This document shows positions 16,132 to 24,973 of a stretch of DNA of 64,000 nucleotides, in pieces. The notes beneath the pieces were generated by a model. The model was not told where the DNA came from, searched no databases, and saw only the letters and a list, made by a program, of their open reading frames with translations. Position 1 is the first letter of the stretch; each line of letters begins with the position of its first letter. The DNA comes from JBGTIS01 sp041745535 (GTDB lineage: Bacteria > Bacteroidota > Bacteroidia > Cytophagales > Cyclobacteriaceae), in the NCBI GenBank assembly GCA_041745535.1, contig JBGTIS010000261.1, positions 56,168-120,167 on the forward strand, in the 5' to 3' direction. The translations under genes and the position numbers were made by a program.

Positions 16132-18654
16132 TTAATAAGGATCCACATCAATGGTTACCGAAGTTTTCTTCAAATGTTTGTCCTGGGTAATCTGAAGACA
16201 TCTTTCTTTGATAATTTCTTTTACGGCCTGCAAATTGATTTTGTCTCTTTCCATTTTAATCAGAATCTGCATCAGATACTGGTTCCGAATTTTACCAATC
16301 ACCGGTTCTTCCGGGCCCAGTACACGTTTTGAACCGAGATCATCCTTCAAAGCGTTCACCAGTTGTTGCGCGGCTTTGTCGCAAATCTGTTTATCCAGGT
16401 TTTTAGCAGTCAGTTTAATCAACCGCACATAAGGTGGATATAGATAAGAGGCGCGTTCGTCCATTTCTTCTTTGAACAAGCCTTCATAATCGCTTGACAC
16501 AATTTTTTGCAGAATGGGCTGTTTGGTATTGGCAGTCTGTATAATCACTTTCCCAACTTTATCTCTGCGGCCGGAACGCCCGCTTACCTGCGTAATTAAC
16601 TGATAGGTTCGTTCAAAAGACCGAAAATCAGGAAAATGGATCATGCGGTCAACATCCAGAATACCCACCAGACTTACCCGGTCGAAATCAAGCCCTTTGC
16701 TCACCATTTGCGTTCCGATTAAAATATCAATCGCACCCTCAGAAAAGCTATCGATAATGAGTTGATAGCTGTTTTTCTTCCGGGTAGTATCCAGATCCAT
16801 TCGCTGCACTTTAGATTCGGGCAGCAGCAGTTGCACTTCTTCCTCAAGCTTTTCGGTACCATAACCAGAAGTTTTCAGGCGGGTAGCGCCACAGGCATTG
16901 CATCGCTGGGGTACGTTTTCCTTATAACCACAGTAATGGCAACGCAATTCCTTAGAATACTGGTGATATGTTAAACTCACGTCGCACTGCACACATTTAG
17001 GAATATGCGCGCATTCCTCACACATAATATAAGGGGCATAGCCGCGGCGATTCTGAAATATTATAGCCTGTTCTTTCTTCTCTATAATTCCCTTCATTTC
17101 GTTTAACAGTACAGAAGAAAAATCTTCGTGCATGGTCTTCCGTTTCTTTTCCTGCCGGGTATCTACCAGTTCCATATCTGGCAACTGCGCGTTCCCGTAT
17201 CGTTTTTTCAGGGTAACCAATCCGAATTTACCACTCTTGGCATGGTAATACGATTCCATAGAAGGGGTGGCTGAGCCCATTAGTGTTTTGGCATGATGCA
17301 AACTGCCAAGTACCAACGCCAGGTCCCGGGCATGGTAGCGTGGAGCAGGATCAAACTGCTTGTATGAGGTTTCATGTTCTTCGTCGATAATGATCAGGCT
17401 CAGATTATCGAAAGGTAATAATACGGCGGAACGCACGCCTACCACAAAAGAGAACTTACCACTTAATACGCCCTGCCACACTTCAACCCGTTCGTTATCA
17501 GAGAATTTGGAATGATAAACCCCCATTTTATCACCAAAAATCTTCTGTAGCCGGCTTACAATTTGGGTAGTAAGGGCTATTTCCGGAAGTAAATACAACA
17601 CCTGTCCGCCCGACTGCAAAGCATTCTGGATCAGGTCTACATAAATCTCGGTTTTCCCACTGCCGGTAATGCCATGTAACAATACGGTAGAAGTGGTGTC
17701 GAACTGCTCTAAAATTTCAGCTTTGGCACGTTCCTGATCTTCGGTAAGTTGTACTTTCGCGTTTTCAGGTAAAACAGCATCTAGCTGGAAACGGGCTATT
17801 TGTATCTCAAATTCTTCAAAAACCTCTTTTTTGATCAAAGTATTCAACGATGATTCGGAAATATCCTGTGTAATAATATCCGATTTAGCCAGTCCGTTCC
17901 GGTTCGATTCGGGCGTACGGTATACCGGTACAGCCTGCAGGTATTTCAGAACTACATCCACCTGTTTCGGATTTTTTTCCAACTGCTTGAACAGAAGCTG
18001 AAGAATTTCTTTGTCGTACACATACTTATCGGCCAGCCTGATCTTTTTTACCAGTTTGGGTTTGTAGCGTTCTTTTACCTTTTCATAGATCAGGATCGCT
18101 TCTTTCTGAATCAGCGACTTAATGATATGGTAAATAGATTTCTGCCCCAGGATATCGCTCACATCGTTATAGGAAAGCGTTTGCCGCTCTTTCAGCGCTT
18201 CCAGCAACAACAATTCTTTTTCAGCGTATTCTTTTTTGGTATCCTCATGCTGGATTACCGGATTAAGCTGAATGTGCGATTCGCTGGTCAGTTTCAGGCC
18301 GGAAGGCAACGCCACGTTCAGCGCTTCGCCCATAGTACAGGCATAATAATCGGCCATCCATTTGAATAATTTCAACTGAATACGGTTGATTACCGGGTCG
18401 TCGTCCAGCAATTCCAGAATATAATGCGCCTGATATTGGTCAGGTGGGGTTTCGTGTATTACGCCAATAATGCCGGTAACCACTCGCTGCTTTCCAAACT
18501 GCACAATTACCCGGCAGCCCACCTGTACCTGGTTATTCAGTTCCAGCGGTACGCGATACGTAAACAGTTTGGGAATGGGTACGGGCAACAGTACATCCAC
18601 AAAAAAAGTCTTTCTGCCCTCCGGGGCTTCAATATTTAAAGCAATTCGCTCCAA
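16132..18654 (-). CDS. priA: Primosomal protein N' (replication restart helicase)
   Basis: An 840-residue DNA helicase that reloads the replication machinery at stalled forks. The N-terminal 3' DNA-binding domain begins FVDVLLPVPIPKLFTYRVP. Walker A GITGSGKT is at 328-335, DEEH at 424-427, and a zinc-binding cysteine cluster (CEECAHIPKC, CDVS, CHYC, CNAC) spans 545-588, all as in PriA. The start codon is TTG (complement of 18652-18654); no in-frame ATG exists before residue 100, which is too far into the domain. It runs in the same direction as nadE, 52 bases downstream of its stop. Confidence 0.95.
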   Translation of the reverse strand: MERIALNIEAPEGRKTFFVDVLLPVPIPKLFTYRVPLELNNQVQVGCRVIVQFGKQRVVTGIIGVIHETPPDQYQAHYILELLDDDPVINRIQLKLFKWMADYYACTMGEALNVALPSGLKLTSESHIQLNPVIQHEDTKKEYAEKELLLLEALKERQTLSYNDVSDILGQKSIYHIIKSLIQKEAILIYEKVKERYKPKLVKKIRLADKYVYDKEILQLLFKQLEKNPKQVDVVLKYLQAVPVYRTPESNRNGLAKSDIITQDISESSLNTLIKKEVFEEFEIQIARFQLDAVLPENAKVQLTEDQERAKAEILEQFDTTSTVLLHGITGSGKTEIYVDLIQNALQSGGQVLYLLPEIALTTQIVSRLQKIFGDKMGVYHSKFSDNERVEVWQGVLSGKFSFVVGVRSAVLLPFDNLSLIIIDEEHETSYKQFDPAPRYHARDLALVLGSLHHAKTLMGSATPSMESYYHAKSGKFGLVTLKKRYGNAQLPDMELVDTRQEKKRKTMHEDFSSVLLNEMKGIIEKKEQAIIFQNRRGYAPYIMCEECAHIPKCVQCDVSLTYHQYSKELRCHYCGYKENVPQRCNACGATRLKTSGYGTEKLEEEVQLLLPESKVQRMDLDTTRKKNSYQLIIDSFSEGAIDILIGTQMVSKGLDFDRVSLVGILDVDRMIHFPDFRSFERTYQLITQVSGRSGRRDKVGKVIIQTANTKQPILQKIVSSDYEGLFKEEMDERASYLYPPYVRLIKLTAKNLDKQICDKAAQQLVNALKDDLGSKRVLGPEEPVIGKIRNQYLMQILIKMERDKINLQAVKEIIKERCLQITQDKHLKKTSVTIDVDPY

Positions 18655-18706
18655 TGTAATCTCTCCTTTTTATGATGATGTGAAATTATCACTATTAAGT
18701 GACAGT

Positions 18707-20587
18707 TTATGTCTTCAAGCGGTTCAGTTCCTCTAATTCAGCGGCAAATCCACTGGAAAGAATAGGAAAACGGCACCAGGTGCGTGGGTCTACATTGAAA
18801 TCGTCCAGGTGAAAAGCAGGGGCGATCCTTTCTCTTTTCCACTGATTTCTGGCCCACAACCGATAGAACTTTCCAATATGCTGAATGAGCAATTCATCCG
18901 CTTCCAGGTCTTTGTTCTTCAATGCTTCAAAAACCTGTACAGGAGAAAAACGATCGCGGATGGCAAGCCGTTCAATCCGCACCATAATCGCATAGGGCAT
19001 CAGGTCCGATTCATCCGTCTGATTTTTGTCGGCAGGCCGAAGCTCGGCGGTTGGATGAAGGGCATTTACCGGCGCCAGACCAGGATAATCAAGATTCTTT
19101 TCTGCCCATAGCAACCATTGGCTGATAAAGTGTTTGTCTACCGCGGCGATGGGGGCAATGCTGCCACTGGTATCGCCATCCATGGTGGCATAGCCTACAT
19201 CACCTTCGCTTCGGTTGGAAGTAGTAATGAGCAAAGCGTTTTTTTCGTTGGCCAGCATCCATATAATCGGCGAACGGGCACGGGCCTGAATGTTCTGCAA
19301 GGTAATATCATCTTGTTCCCAGGTAAGCTGGCGGCCAATGGCTTTTTCAAATTTTCGGGTATAGCTATCCACTTCCTCATCAATTTGCCAGCTATAAAAA
19401 GTTGCTCCTATGGATTCAGCCAGTGTGCGGGCAGCGTGAAAAGTAACGTCAGAGGAATTTTTAGTAGACTGATAAGCCGTACTCAGTAATTCTCCGGTAA
19501 TAATTATTCTTTTCTCCTCGTCGGTGGCACCCTCTGGTATTTTTTGAAGAATAGCATCCGCACCCAGTTTTTTCAGAAATGCTTCCACGCCCAATTCCTG
19601 AATACCTATTTTTACCATTTCGGCTACCAGCACGGCACAGGTAGAAGAATCGGCCCCGCCGCTGAGTGAAAGCACAAAGCCTTTCAGTTTACTTTTGCGC
19701 AGATAATCGAACAGGCACAAGGTAGCCGCTTTGGTAAACTCCACTTCTTTCTGATGGCTGTCCAGCACTGGTTGTACCGGCGATGCATCCGGGTTATCAA
19801 AATCGATGGAGGCTGTTAACAAATCAATATTTTTATAGGAAAGGCGGGTGTTTTTCGCCAGCAACCTTCCTTTTTGCGAGATCAGGATTTCACCATCGTA
19901 CACCATCCGGCCGGCTTCGTTTCCCAACAGGTTGGTAAAAATATAAGCACAGTTAAACAGGCCGGAAGGCGCTATTACAAGTCCTTCTCTGTCCAGCGTT
20001 TTACCAAAAGCGAAGTGGCTTGCGCTAGGGTTCAGGATAAGGTCTACACGCTGTTCGGCATGCTTATAACCAGGCCGCAGGTTGCCGCTCCAGGCATCTT
20101 CACAAATTTCAAAAGCTACCTTAATGCCATGAATGGGATAAATAATGTCGCCAAAATTGTAGGATCTACCATTAATTTCAATCTGGGTTACCACCCCGGC
20201 ACGCCAGGGTGTGAACCACCGGGGTTCATAATGCACACCTTCTTTGGGCAGGAACTGTTTTACCGAGAAGCCCAGAATTTCCTGATTTTTTATCAAACAG
20301 GCCGTATTATATTTTACACCCTGCCACTGAACGGGCAAACCCAGGGCAACGGTAATGTTTTCACATGATTTTCTAACCTCTTCCAGTATTGCTAATGCTT
20401 TTTCGTAAATCCAGTTACTCAGAAACAGGTCTTCGCAGCCATAACCGGTAATACACAGCTCGGGCAGGCACAGGATGTCTACAGAAGCCTTACGGGCTTC
20501 GCCAATTGCCTCCCGGATGTTGTAAAGATTATTCTGCCAGTCTAAAGGAGTTTGATTCAGGGTGGCTCCACCAATGTTAAGGATCAT
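18707..20587 (-). CDS. nadE: Glutamine-dependent NAD+ synthase
   Basis: A 626-residue two-domain enzyme that makes NAD+ from nicotinate adenine dinucleotide with ATP and glutamine. The N-terminal amidase (nitrilase fold) has E43 (CLPELCITGYG), K115 (LPKEGVHY) and C162 (FEICEDAW). The C-terminal synthetase has the PP-loop SGGADSS at 309-315, and later TSNRSEGDVGYATMDGD. Length matches the family. A TAACTTTG promoter element lies 53 bases upstream on this strand. pncB, another NAD-supply gene, is 4.4 kb away on the other strand. Confidence 0.95.
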   Translation of the reverse strand: MILNIGGATLNQTPLDWQNNLYNIREAIGEARKASVDILCLPELCITGYGCEDLFLSNWIYEKALAILEEVRKSCENITVALGLPVQWQGVKYNTACLIKNQEILGFSVKQFLPKEGVHYEPRWFTPWRAGVVTQIEINGRSYNFGDIIYPIHGIKVAFEICEDAWSGNLRPGYKHAEQRVDLILNPSASHFAFGKTLDREGLVIAPSGLFNCAYIFTNLLGNEAGRMVYDGEILISQKGRLLAKNTRLSYKNIDLLTASIDFDNPDASPVQPVLDSHQKEVEFTKAATLCLFDYLRKSKLKGFVLSLSGGADSSTCAVLVAEMVKIGIQELGVEAFLKKLGADAILQKIPEGATDEEKRIIITGELLSTAYQSTKNSSDVTFHAARTLAESIGATFYSWQIDEEVDSYTRKFEKAIGRQLTWEQDDITLQNIQARARSPIIWMLANEKNALLITTSNRSEGDVGYATMDGDTSGSIAPIAAVDKHFISQWLLWAEKNLDYPGLAPVNALHPTAELRPADKNQTDESDLMPYAIMVRIERLAIRDRFSPVQVFEALKNKDLEADELLIQHIGKFYRLWARNQWKRERIAPAFHLDDFNVDPRTWCRFPILSSGFAAELEELNRLKT

Positions 20588-20640
20588 TTTATATGGTTTT
20601 CTCTAATCCGCAAACTATTTATTAACGCATTTCAGTGTCG

Positions 20641-20648
20641 CAAAGTTA
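20641..20648 (-). promoter_or_regulatory. TAACTTTG -7 element upstream of nadE
   Basis: On the minus strand this reads TAACTTTG, matching the Bacteroidota -7 consensus TAnnTTTG exactly, 53 bases before the nadE ATG. No convincing -33 TTTG is seen at the usual spacing. Confidence 0.42.
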
Positions 20649-20747
20649 AGGCAGCGCAGGCGAAAGCACGGGAAAATAAAAAAATAGTAATAGTTTGATC
20701 AGAAAAAAAACGGGAGCAGCAATAAAGTGGTAGTAATATGTTGGATA

Positions 20748-21563
20748 TTATTCATACTCATCGGCAAAAATGATGGTACAGGATTTTTCAGAAGCGTTTT
20801 GTTCCGCTTTCTTTTTACTGAAACCACTACCCGAGCAAATCAGCTCATCATCGATAAATACCTGGGCGCAAAACTCTTTGAATTGCGCGTTATTATTCAC
20901 ACAAATGGTCTCAAACCTGATATCTCTGTTATTTTTCTGGGCCCATTCAATAATCCGGCTTTTGTGGTTGGGGTTAGATTTTATCACTTCGTCCAGGTCA
21001 AAATTAGGCAGGATCAGCCTTCTCAGAATAAACCGTTTGCAGTACATAAACCCTTTGTCGAGGTACACCGCGCCAATCAGTGCCTCCAGGGTATCGCCAT
21101 TGATCGATTTATGAGAAAACGAGCCTACCTGACCGTTGCTGGTGCCACCACGGTCGTATTCTATAATGCTGGTGATACCGATTCTGCGGGCCAGATTATT
21201 GAGCGAATCGCGACTTACAATCCGGGAGCGGATATCGGTTAAGAAGCCTTCGTCTTTATAGGGGTATTTTTTAAACAAATATTCAGCTACTACCGAACCC
21301 AAAACGGCATCGCCCAGAAACTCGAGCCGTTCGTTCGATTCTTTAACACCGTTGATGGTTTCCTTGGCAATGGACACATGCTGTGTAGCCAGCTTATAAA
21401 TTTCCAGATTAAATGGCGGGCTACCAACGATATGTTTAACCGCTCTGGCTAACTTTTTATCTTTTTCTTTATAAATTCTAAAAAAAGACAAAAAATATTG
21501 TAGTAATGATCTCCCGAATAATAACAGGTCGTAGGTAAATAATCGTCTAATCAATACTGCCAC
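20748..21563 (-). CDS. rnc: Ribonuclease III
   Basis: A 271-residue double-stranded RNA endonuclease for rRNA and mRNA processing. The signature NERLEFLGDAVLGSVVAEYLF (around residues 78-98) holds the metal-binding acidic residues, DTLEALIGAVYLDKG supplies the second set, and the C-terminus is a dsRNA-binding domain (QFKEFCAQVFIDDEL... KKKAEQNASEKS). The start is GTG (complement of 21561-21563), sharing one base with the fabF stop codon TAG, which implies translational coupling. The fabF-rnc order is common in Bacteroidota. Confidence 0.93.
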   Translation of the reverse strand: MAVLIRRLFTYDLLLFGRSLLQYFLSFFRIYKEKDKKLARAVKHIVGSPPFNLEIYKLATQHVSIAKETINGVKESNERLEFLGDAVLGSVVAEYLFKKYPYKDEGFLTDIRSRIVSRDSLNNLARRIGITSIIEYDRGGTSNGQVGSFSHKSINGDTLEALIGAVYLDKGFMYCKRFILRRLILPNFDLDEVIKSNPNHKSRIIEWAQKNNRDIRFETICVNNNAQFKEFCAQVFIDDELICSGSGFSKKKAEQNASEKSCTIIFADEYE

Positions 21564-22816
21564 TAAGGTTCATATTTTCTGAAAATAATAGAAGTATTGT
21601 GCCCGCCAAACCCAAAAGTGTTGCTCAGGGCGACGTTTACTTCTCTGTGCCGCGCCTCATTAAATGTAAGGTTTAACTTGGAGTCGAAAGCCTCATCATC
21701 GGTAAAATGATTGATAGTAGGAGGAACGATATTATTTTTGATAGCTAAAATAGAAGCAATGGCTTCTATACCACCGGCAGCTCCTAACAAATGACCAGTC
21801 ATCGACTTGGTAGAACTTATGTTTAAATCGTAAACATAATCTCCAAAAACTTCCTTAATGGCATTCACTTCACCAATATCGCCTAAAGGCGTGGAAGTAC
21901 CATGCACATTAATGTAATCTATCTGTTCAAAACCAATGCCAGCATCTTCCAAGGCATTGAGCATTACTTTTTTTATCCCCTGACCAGTAGGGTGGGGAGC
22001 CGTAATATGATACGCATCGGCCGACATGCCCGCGCCCAGTACTTCGGCATAAATTTTAGCGCCTCGTGCTTTGGCATGTTCCAGTTCTTCCAGCACCAGC
22101 GCTCCGGAACCTTCTCCCAACACAAATCCATCGCGCTCCTTATCAAAAGGACGGGAAGCGGTTTCCGGTGAGTCGTTCCGTTCGGAAAGGGCTTTCATAG
22201 AACTGAATCCGCCCAGGCCTGCCTCGGTAATAGAAGCCTCGGAACCACCGGAAATAATAATATCAGCTTTTCCCAGCCGGATGTAAGTAAACGAGTCGAT
22301 AAGGGCATGGGTAGCGGAAGCGCATGCCGATACGGTAGAAAAATTAGGTCCTCGAAAACCATATTTAATAGAAATATGACCAGGACAAATGTCCGCGATC
22401 ATTTTTGGAATAAAGAAAGGACTGAAGCGGGGCGTGCCGTCTCCATTGGCATAGCCAACCACTTCATCTTGAAAAGATTTCAGACCACCAATACCAGACC
22501 CCCAGATAACGCCAGCTTTATCCAGATTGATTTCCGCGACATTGATGCCCGAATCTTTGATGGCCTCTTCGCTGGCCACCAGCCCATACTGGGTAAAGGG
22601 ATCAATTTTTCTGGCTTCTTTCCGGTCGAAGTGGTCTTCCAGATTAAAGTTTTTGATTTCGCACGCGAATCGGGTCCTGAATTTTCCGGCATCAAATCTT
22701 GTAATAGGAGCAGACCCACTTACCCCATTCACCAGTCCGTTCCAGTAAGCCGGAACGTTGTTGCCGATGGGAGTAAGCGCGCCCAATCCTGTAACTACAA
22801 CTCTTCTTAATCGCAT
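21563..22816 (-). CDS. fabF: Beta-ketoacyl-ACP synthase II
   Basis: A 417-residue condensing enzyme that elongates acyl chains with malonyl-ACP in fatty acid synthesis. The active-site cysteine is in FSTVSACASATHAL (around residue 163), and the two histidines are in INVHGTSTPLGD and SMTGHLLGAAGG, giving the Cys-His-His triad of FabF/KAS II. The start RLRRVVVTGLGALTPIG is canonical. It lies 28 bases after acpP and overlaps rnc by one base, forming an acpP-fabF-rnc operon. Confidence 0.95.
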   Translation of the reverse strand: MRLRRVVVTGLGALTPIGNNVPAYWNGLVNGVSGSAPITRFDAGKFRTRFACEIKNFNLEDHFDRKEARKIDPFTQYGLVASEEAIKDSGINVAEINLDKAGVIWGSGIGGLKSFQDEVVGYANGDGTPRFSPFFIPKMIADICPGHISIKYGFRGPNFSTVSACASATHALIDSFTYIRLGKADIIISGGSEASITEAGLGGFSSMKALSERNDSPETASRPFDKERDGFVLGEGSGALVLEELEHAKARGAKIYAEVLGAGMSADAYHITAPHPTGQGIKKVMLNALEDAGIGFEQIDYINVHGTSTPLGDIGEVNAIKEVFGDYVYDLNISSTKSMTGHLLGAAGGIEAIASILAIKNNIVPPTINHFTDDEAFDSKLNLTFNEARHREVNVALSNTFGFGGHNTSIIFRKYEP

Positions 22817-22844
22817 AAAGGAAGTTCTTCTCTAAATCAAGCTT

Positions 22845-23081
22845 TTATTTAACATGCTCTTCTAAGTAAGAGATGGCCTGACCGACGGTAGAAATGTTTT
22901 CAGCCTGGTCATCCGGAATAGAGATATTAAATTCTTTCTCAAATTCCATAATTAATTCAACAGTGTCGAGAGAGTCGGCACCCAAATCGTTGGTGAAGCT
23001 TGCTTCCGGAAGTACTTCAGATTCTTCAACACCTAATTTGTCGATGATTATTCCTTTGACTCTTTGCGCTATATCAGACAT
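22845..23081 (-). CDS. acpP: Acyl carrier protein
   Basis: A 78-residue acidic four-helix protein that carries growing acyl chains on phosphopantetheine. The attachment serine is in the motif [16 protein letters not shown] (Ser about 37). Length and sequence ([19 protein letters not shown] start) are typical. It is the first gene of the acpP-fabF-rnc operon and is divergent from pyk. Confidence 0.96.
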   Translation of the reverse strand: MSDIAQRVKGIIIDKLGVEESEVLPEASFTNDLGADSLDTVELIMEFEKEFNISIPDDQAENISTVGQAISYLEEHVK

Positions 23082-23110
23082 TTTTTTAAAAATTTAGTTA
23101 AAATATGGCG

Positions 23111-23142
23111 CAAAGAAATAAATTTAATCCAATATTGTCAAT
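23111..23142 (-). promoter_or_regulatory. Candidate acpP promoter
   Basis: Minus-strand reading gives ATTG, a 20-base spacer, then TTTCTTTG, one mismatch from TAnnTTTG. The -7 element lies 30 bases before the acpP start codon. Confidence 0.35.
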
Positions 23143-23335
23143 ATAATCGGTTTATTTGACACCCTCCGGTAACTTTGTTTTGTAAAATATACCAGTCAAT
23201 ACCACAATAATCACTTTTTAAGCCTATATCCGCTAATTCATTTTTTATTTTTTTAGCTGCTTATTGTGTGGATTATTCTGAAATGTCCAGAAAAAAAATA
23301 AAAGGGTGTACCGATAATTGTTTATTATTTCTAGT

Positions 23336-23366
23336 TTTGAATTTGTATTGTTGCACCGTACATTTA
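23336..23366 (+). promoter_or_regulatory. Candidate pyk promoter
   Basis: TTTG at 23336-23339, a 19-base spacer, then TACATTTA at 23359-23366 (one mismatch to TAnnTTTG). A leader of about 155 bases would precede the pyk ATG. Confidence 0.35.
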
Positions 23367-23526
23367 AGTAAGATAGTGAATAGCGACAAATAAAATTCGA
23401 TAACCAGAATAGAAAATTGATAATACCAGCGTGTAAAATTTTTTCGCGCAGGTAAAAGTAATTAAAATTGTTCCCTTATTCTTCGTCCTTTCCTTTTTTA
23501 TTCTGGAATAAACAACAATCAACTAT

Positions 23527-24963
23527 ATGACAGCGACCGTTTTTAACAAAACAAAAATTATTGCTACTGTAGGACCTGCCTGTAACAGCAAAGAAATGCT
23601 AGCCCAACTGGTGCAGGCCGGCGTGAATGTATTCAGGCTCAATTTTTCTCATGGTTCCCACAGTGTTCATAAACAGGTAATTCAGAATATCAGAGAAATT
23701 AATGAAGAACTGGGCACGTATGTAACCATATTACAAGATTTGCAAGGCCCGAAAATTCGTACCAATGAGGTGGAAAACGGTGAGATTTTCGTGGAAGAAG
23801 GAGAAACACTTATCATTACCAGCGAAGACCTGATGGGTACCAAAGAAAAAATCAGTACCAGCTATAAATCGTTGCCTGCCGATGTAAAAGTTGGTGATAC
23901 CATCCTGATTGACGATGGTAAGATAGAACTTAAGGTATTAGAAACCAAAGGAAACGAGGTGCATACCAAAGTAATCTATGGTGGCCCTATTAAATCGAGA
24001 AAAGGGATTAACCTGCCCGATTCTTCTGTTTCCGCGCCTTCGCTTACCGAGAAGGATGAAAAAGACCTGTATTTCGGTTTAGAAAATGATGTAGACTGGA
24101 TTGCCCTTTCCTTTGTGCGGAAGGCAGCTGACATTTATAAACTGAAGGAACTGATTCGGGCAAAGGGAAAAGAGGCCAAAGTGGTGGCGAAAATTGAAAA
24201 GCCGGAAGCCATCCGCAATATGGATGAAATTATTGAAGCTACCGATGGCATTATGATAGCCCGCGGCGACCTGGGCGTAGAAATCGCTATGGAAGATGTG
24301 CCCATGGTACAGAAAACCTGGGTCAAAAAATGTAACAGCGCTTCCAAACCGGTAATTATCGCTACCCAAATGATGGAAAGCATGATTGAGAATCCGCGTC
24401 CTACCCGCGCCGAAACCAACGACGTAGCCAACAGCGTAATGGATGGCGCCGATGCGGTGATGCTTTCTGCCGAAACAGCTTCCGGAAAATATCCGGTACA
24501 TGTGGTAAAAAGTATGCATAAGATCATTCTTTCGGTTGAAAAAAATCCTAATGCCAACATCTACGATAAATACACCAATATATCCAGAGATTCGCCCACT
24601 TTTTATAATGATCATGTGGTATTAACGGCCTGCCGGCTGAGCCAGGAAACCGGCGCCAAAGCCATTATCGGGATGACCAAGTCGGGCTATACCGGATTCA
24701 GGCTTTCCGGCCACAGGCCCCGGGCCAGTATTTATATTTTTACTTCCGATAAATCTATCCTTACCAAACTGGGCTTATACTGGGGCTTGCGCGGATTTTA
24801 CTACGACAAAATGAATTCGGTTGACGAAACATTTGAAGATGCTGAGAAATTTCTCAGAAAACTAGGGCTTTTGGTTTCCGGCGATGTGTTTATTAATACC
24901 GCCAGCATGCCGTTGCATTGGGAAAACCGCACCAATATGTTAAAAATTAAAGTAGTAGAATAA
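23527..24963 (+). CDS. pyk: Pyruvate kinase
   Basis: A 478-residue glycolytic enzyme making pyruvate and ATP from phosphoenolpyruvate and ADP. The start NKTKIIATVGPAC, the substrate segment FRLNFSHGSH, the catalytic signature VVAKIEKPEAIRNMDEI (around 217-233) with ARGDLGVEI, and ATQMMESMIENPRPTRAE are all canonical. The C-terminal regulatory domain is complete in length. pncB begins 10 bases after the stop, so the two are probably co-transcribed. Confidence 0.96.
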   Translation: MTATVFNKTKIIATVGPACNSKEMLAQLVQAGVNVFRLNFSHGSHSVHKQVIQNIREINEELGTYVTILQDLQGPKIRTNEVENGEIFVEEGETLIITSEDLMGTKEKISTSYKSLPADVKVGDTILIDDGKIELKVLETKGNEVHTKVIYGGPIKSRKGINLPDSSVSAPSLTEKDEKDLYFGLENDVDWIALSFVRKAADIYKLKELIRAKGKEAKVVAKIEKPEAIRNMDEIIEATDGIMIARGDLGVEIAMEDVPMVQKTWVKKCNSASKPVIIATQMMESMIENPRPTRAETNDVANSVMDGADAVMLSAETASGKYPVHVVKSMHKIILSVEKNPNANIYDKYTNISRDSPTFYNDHVVLTACRLSQETGAKAIIGMTKSGYTGFRLSGHRPRASIYIFTSDKSILTKLGLYWGLRGFYYDKMNSVDETFEDAEKFLRKLGLLVSGDVFINTASMPLHWENRTNMLKIKVVE

Positions 24964-24973
24964 GCTGCCGCCC

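Larger units (their letters stand above)
23082..23526. other. 445-base divergent promoter region between acpP and pyk
   Basis: No gene is seen. It is AT-rich and holds a possible acpP promoter (23111-23142, minus strand), a possible pyk promoter (23336-23366, plus strand), and an isolated plus-strand TAACTTTG at 23170-23177 that lacks a partner element at normal spacing. Confidence 0.6.

Noticed and set aside
19874..20368. A 164-codon plus-strand open frame
   Set aside because: Fully inside nadE on the other strand, with no family features.
23170..23177. Isolated TAACTTTG in the acpP-pyk gap
   Set aside because: No TTTG at the right spacing; the pattern at 23336-23366 fits pyk better.
24079..24615. 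A 178-codon minus-strand open frame
   Set aside because: Antisense to pyk, which is highly conserved; rich in His and Phe, as expected for a shadow frame.
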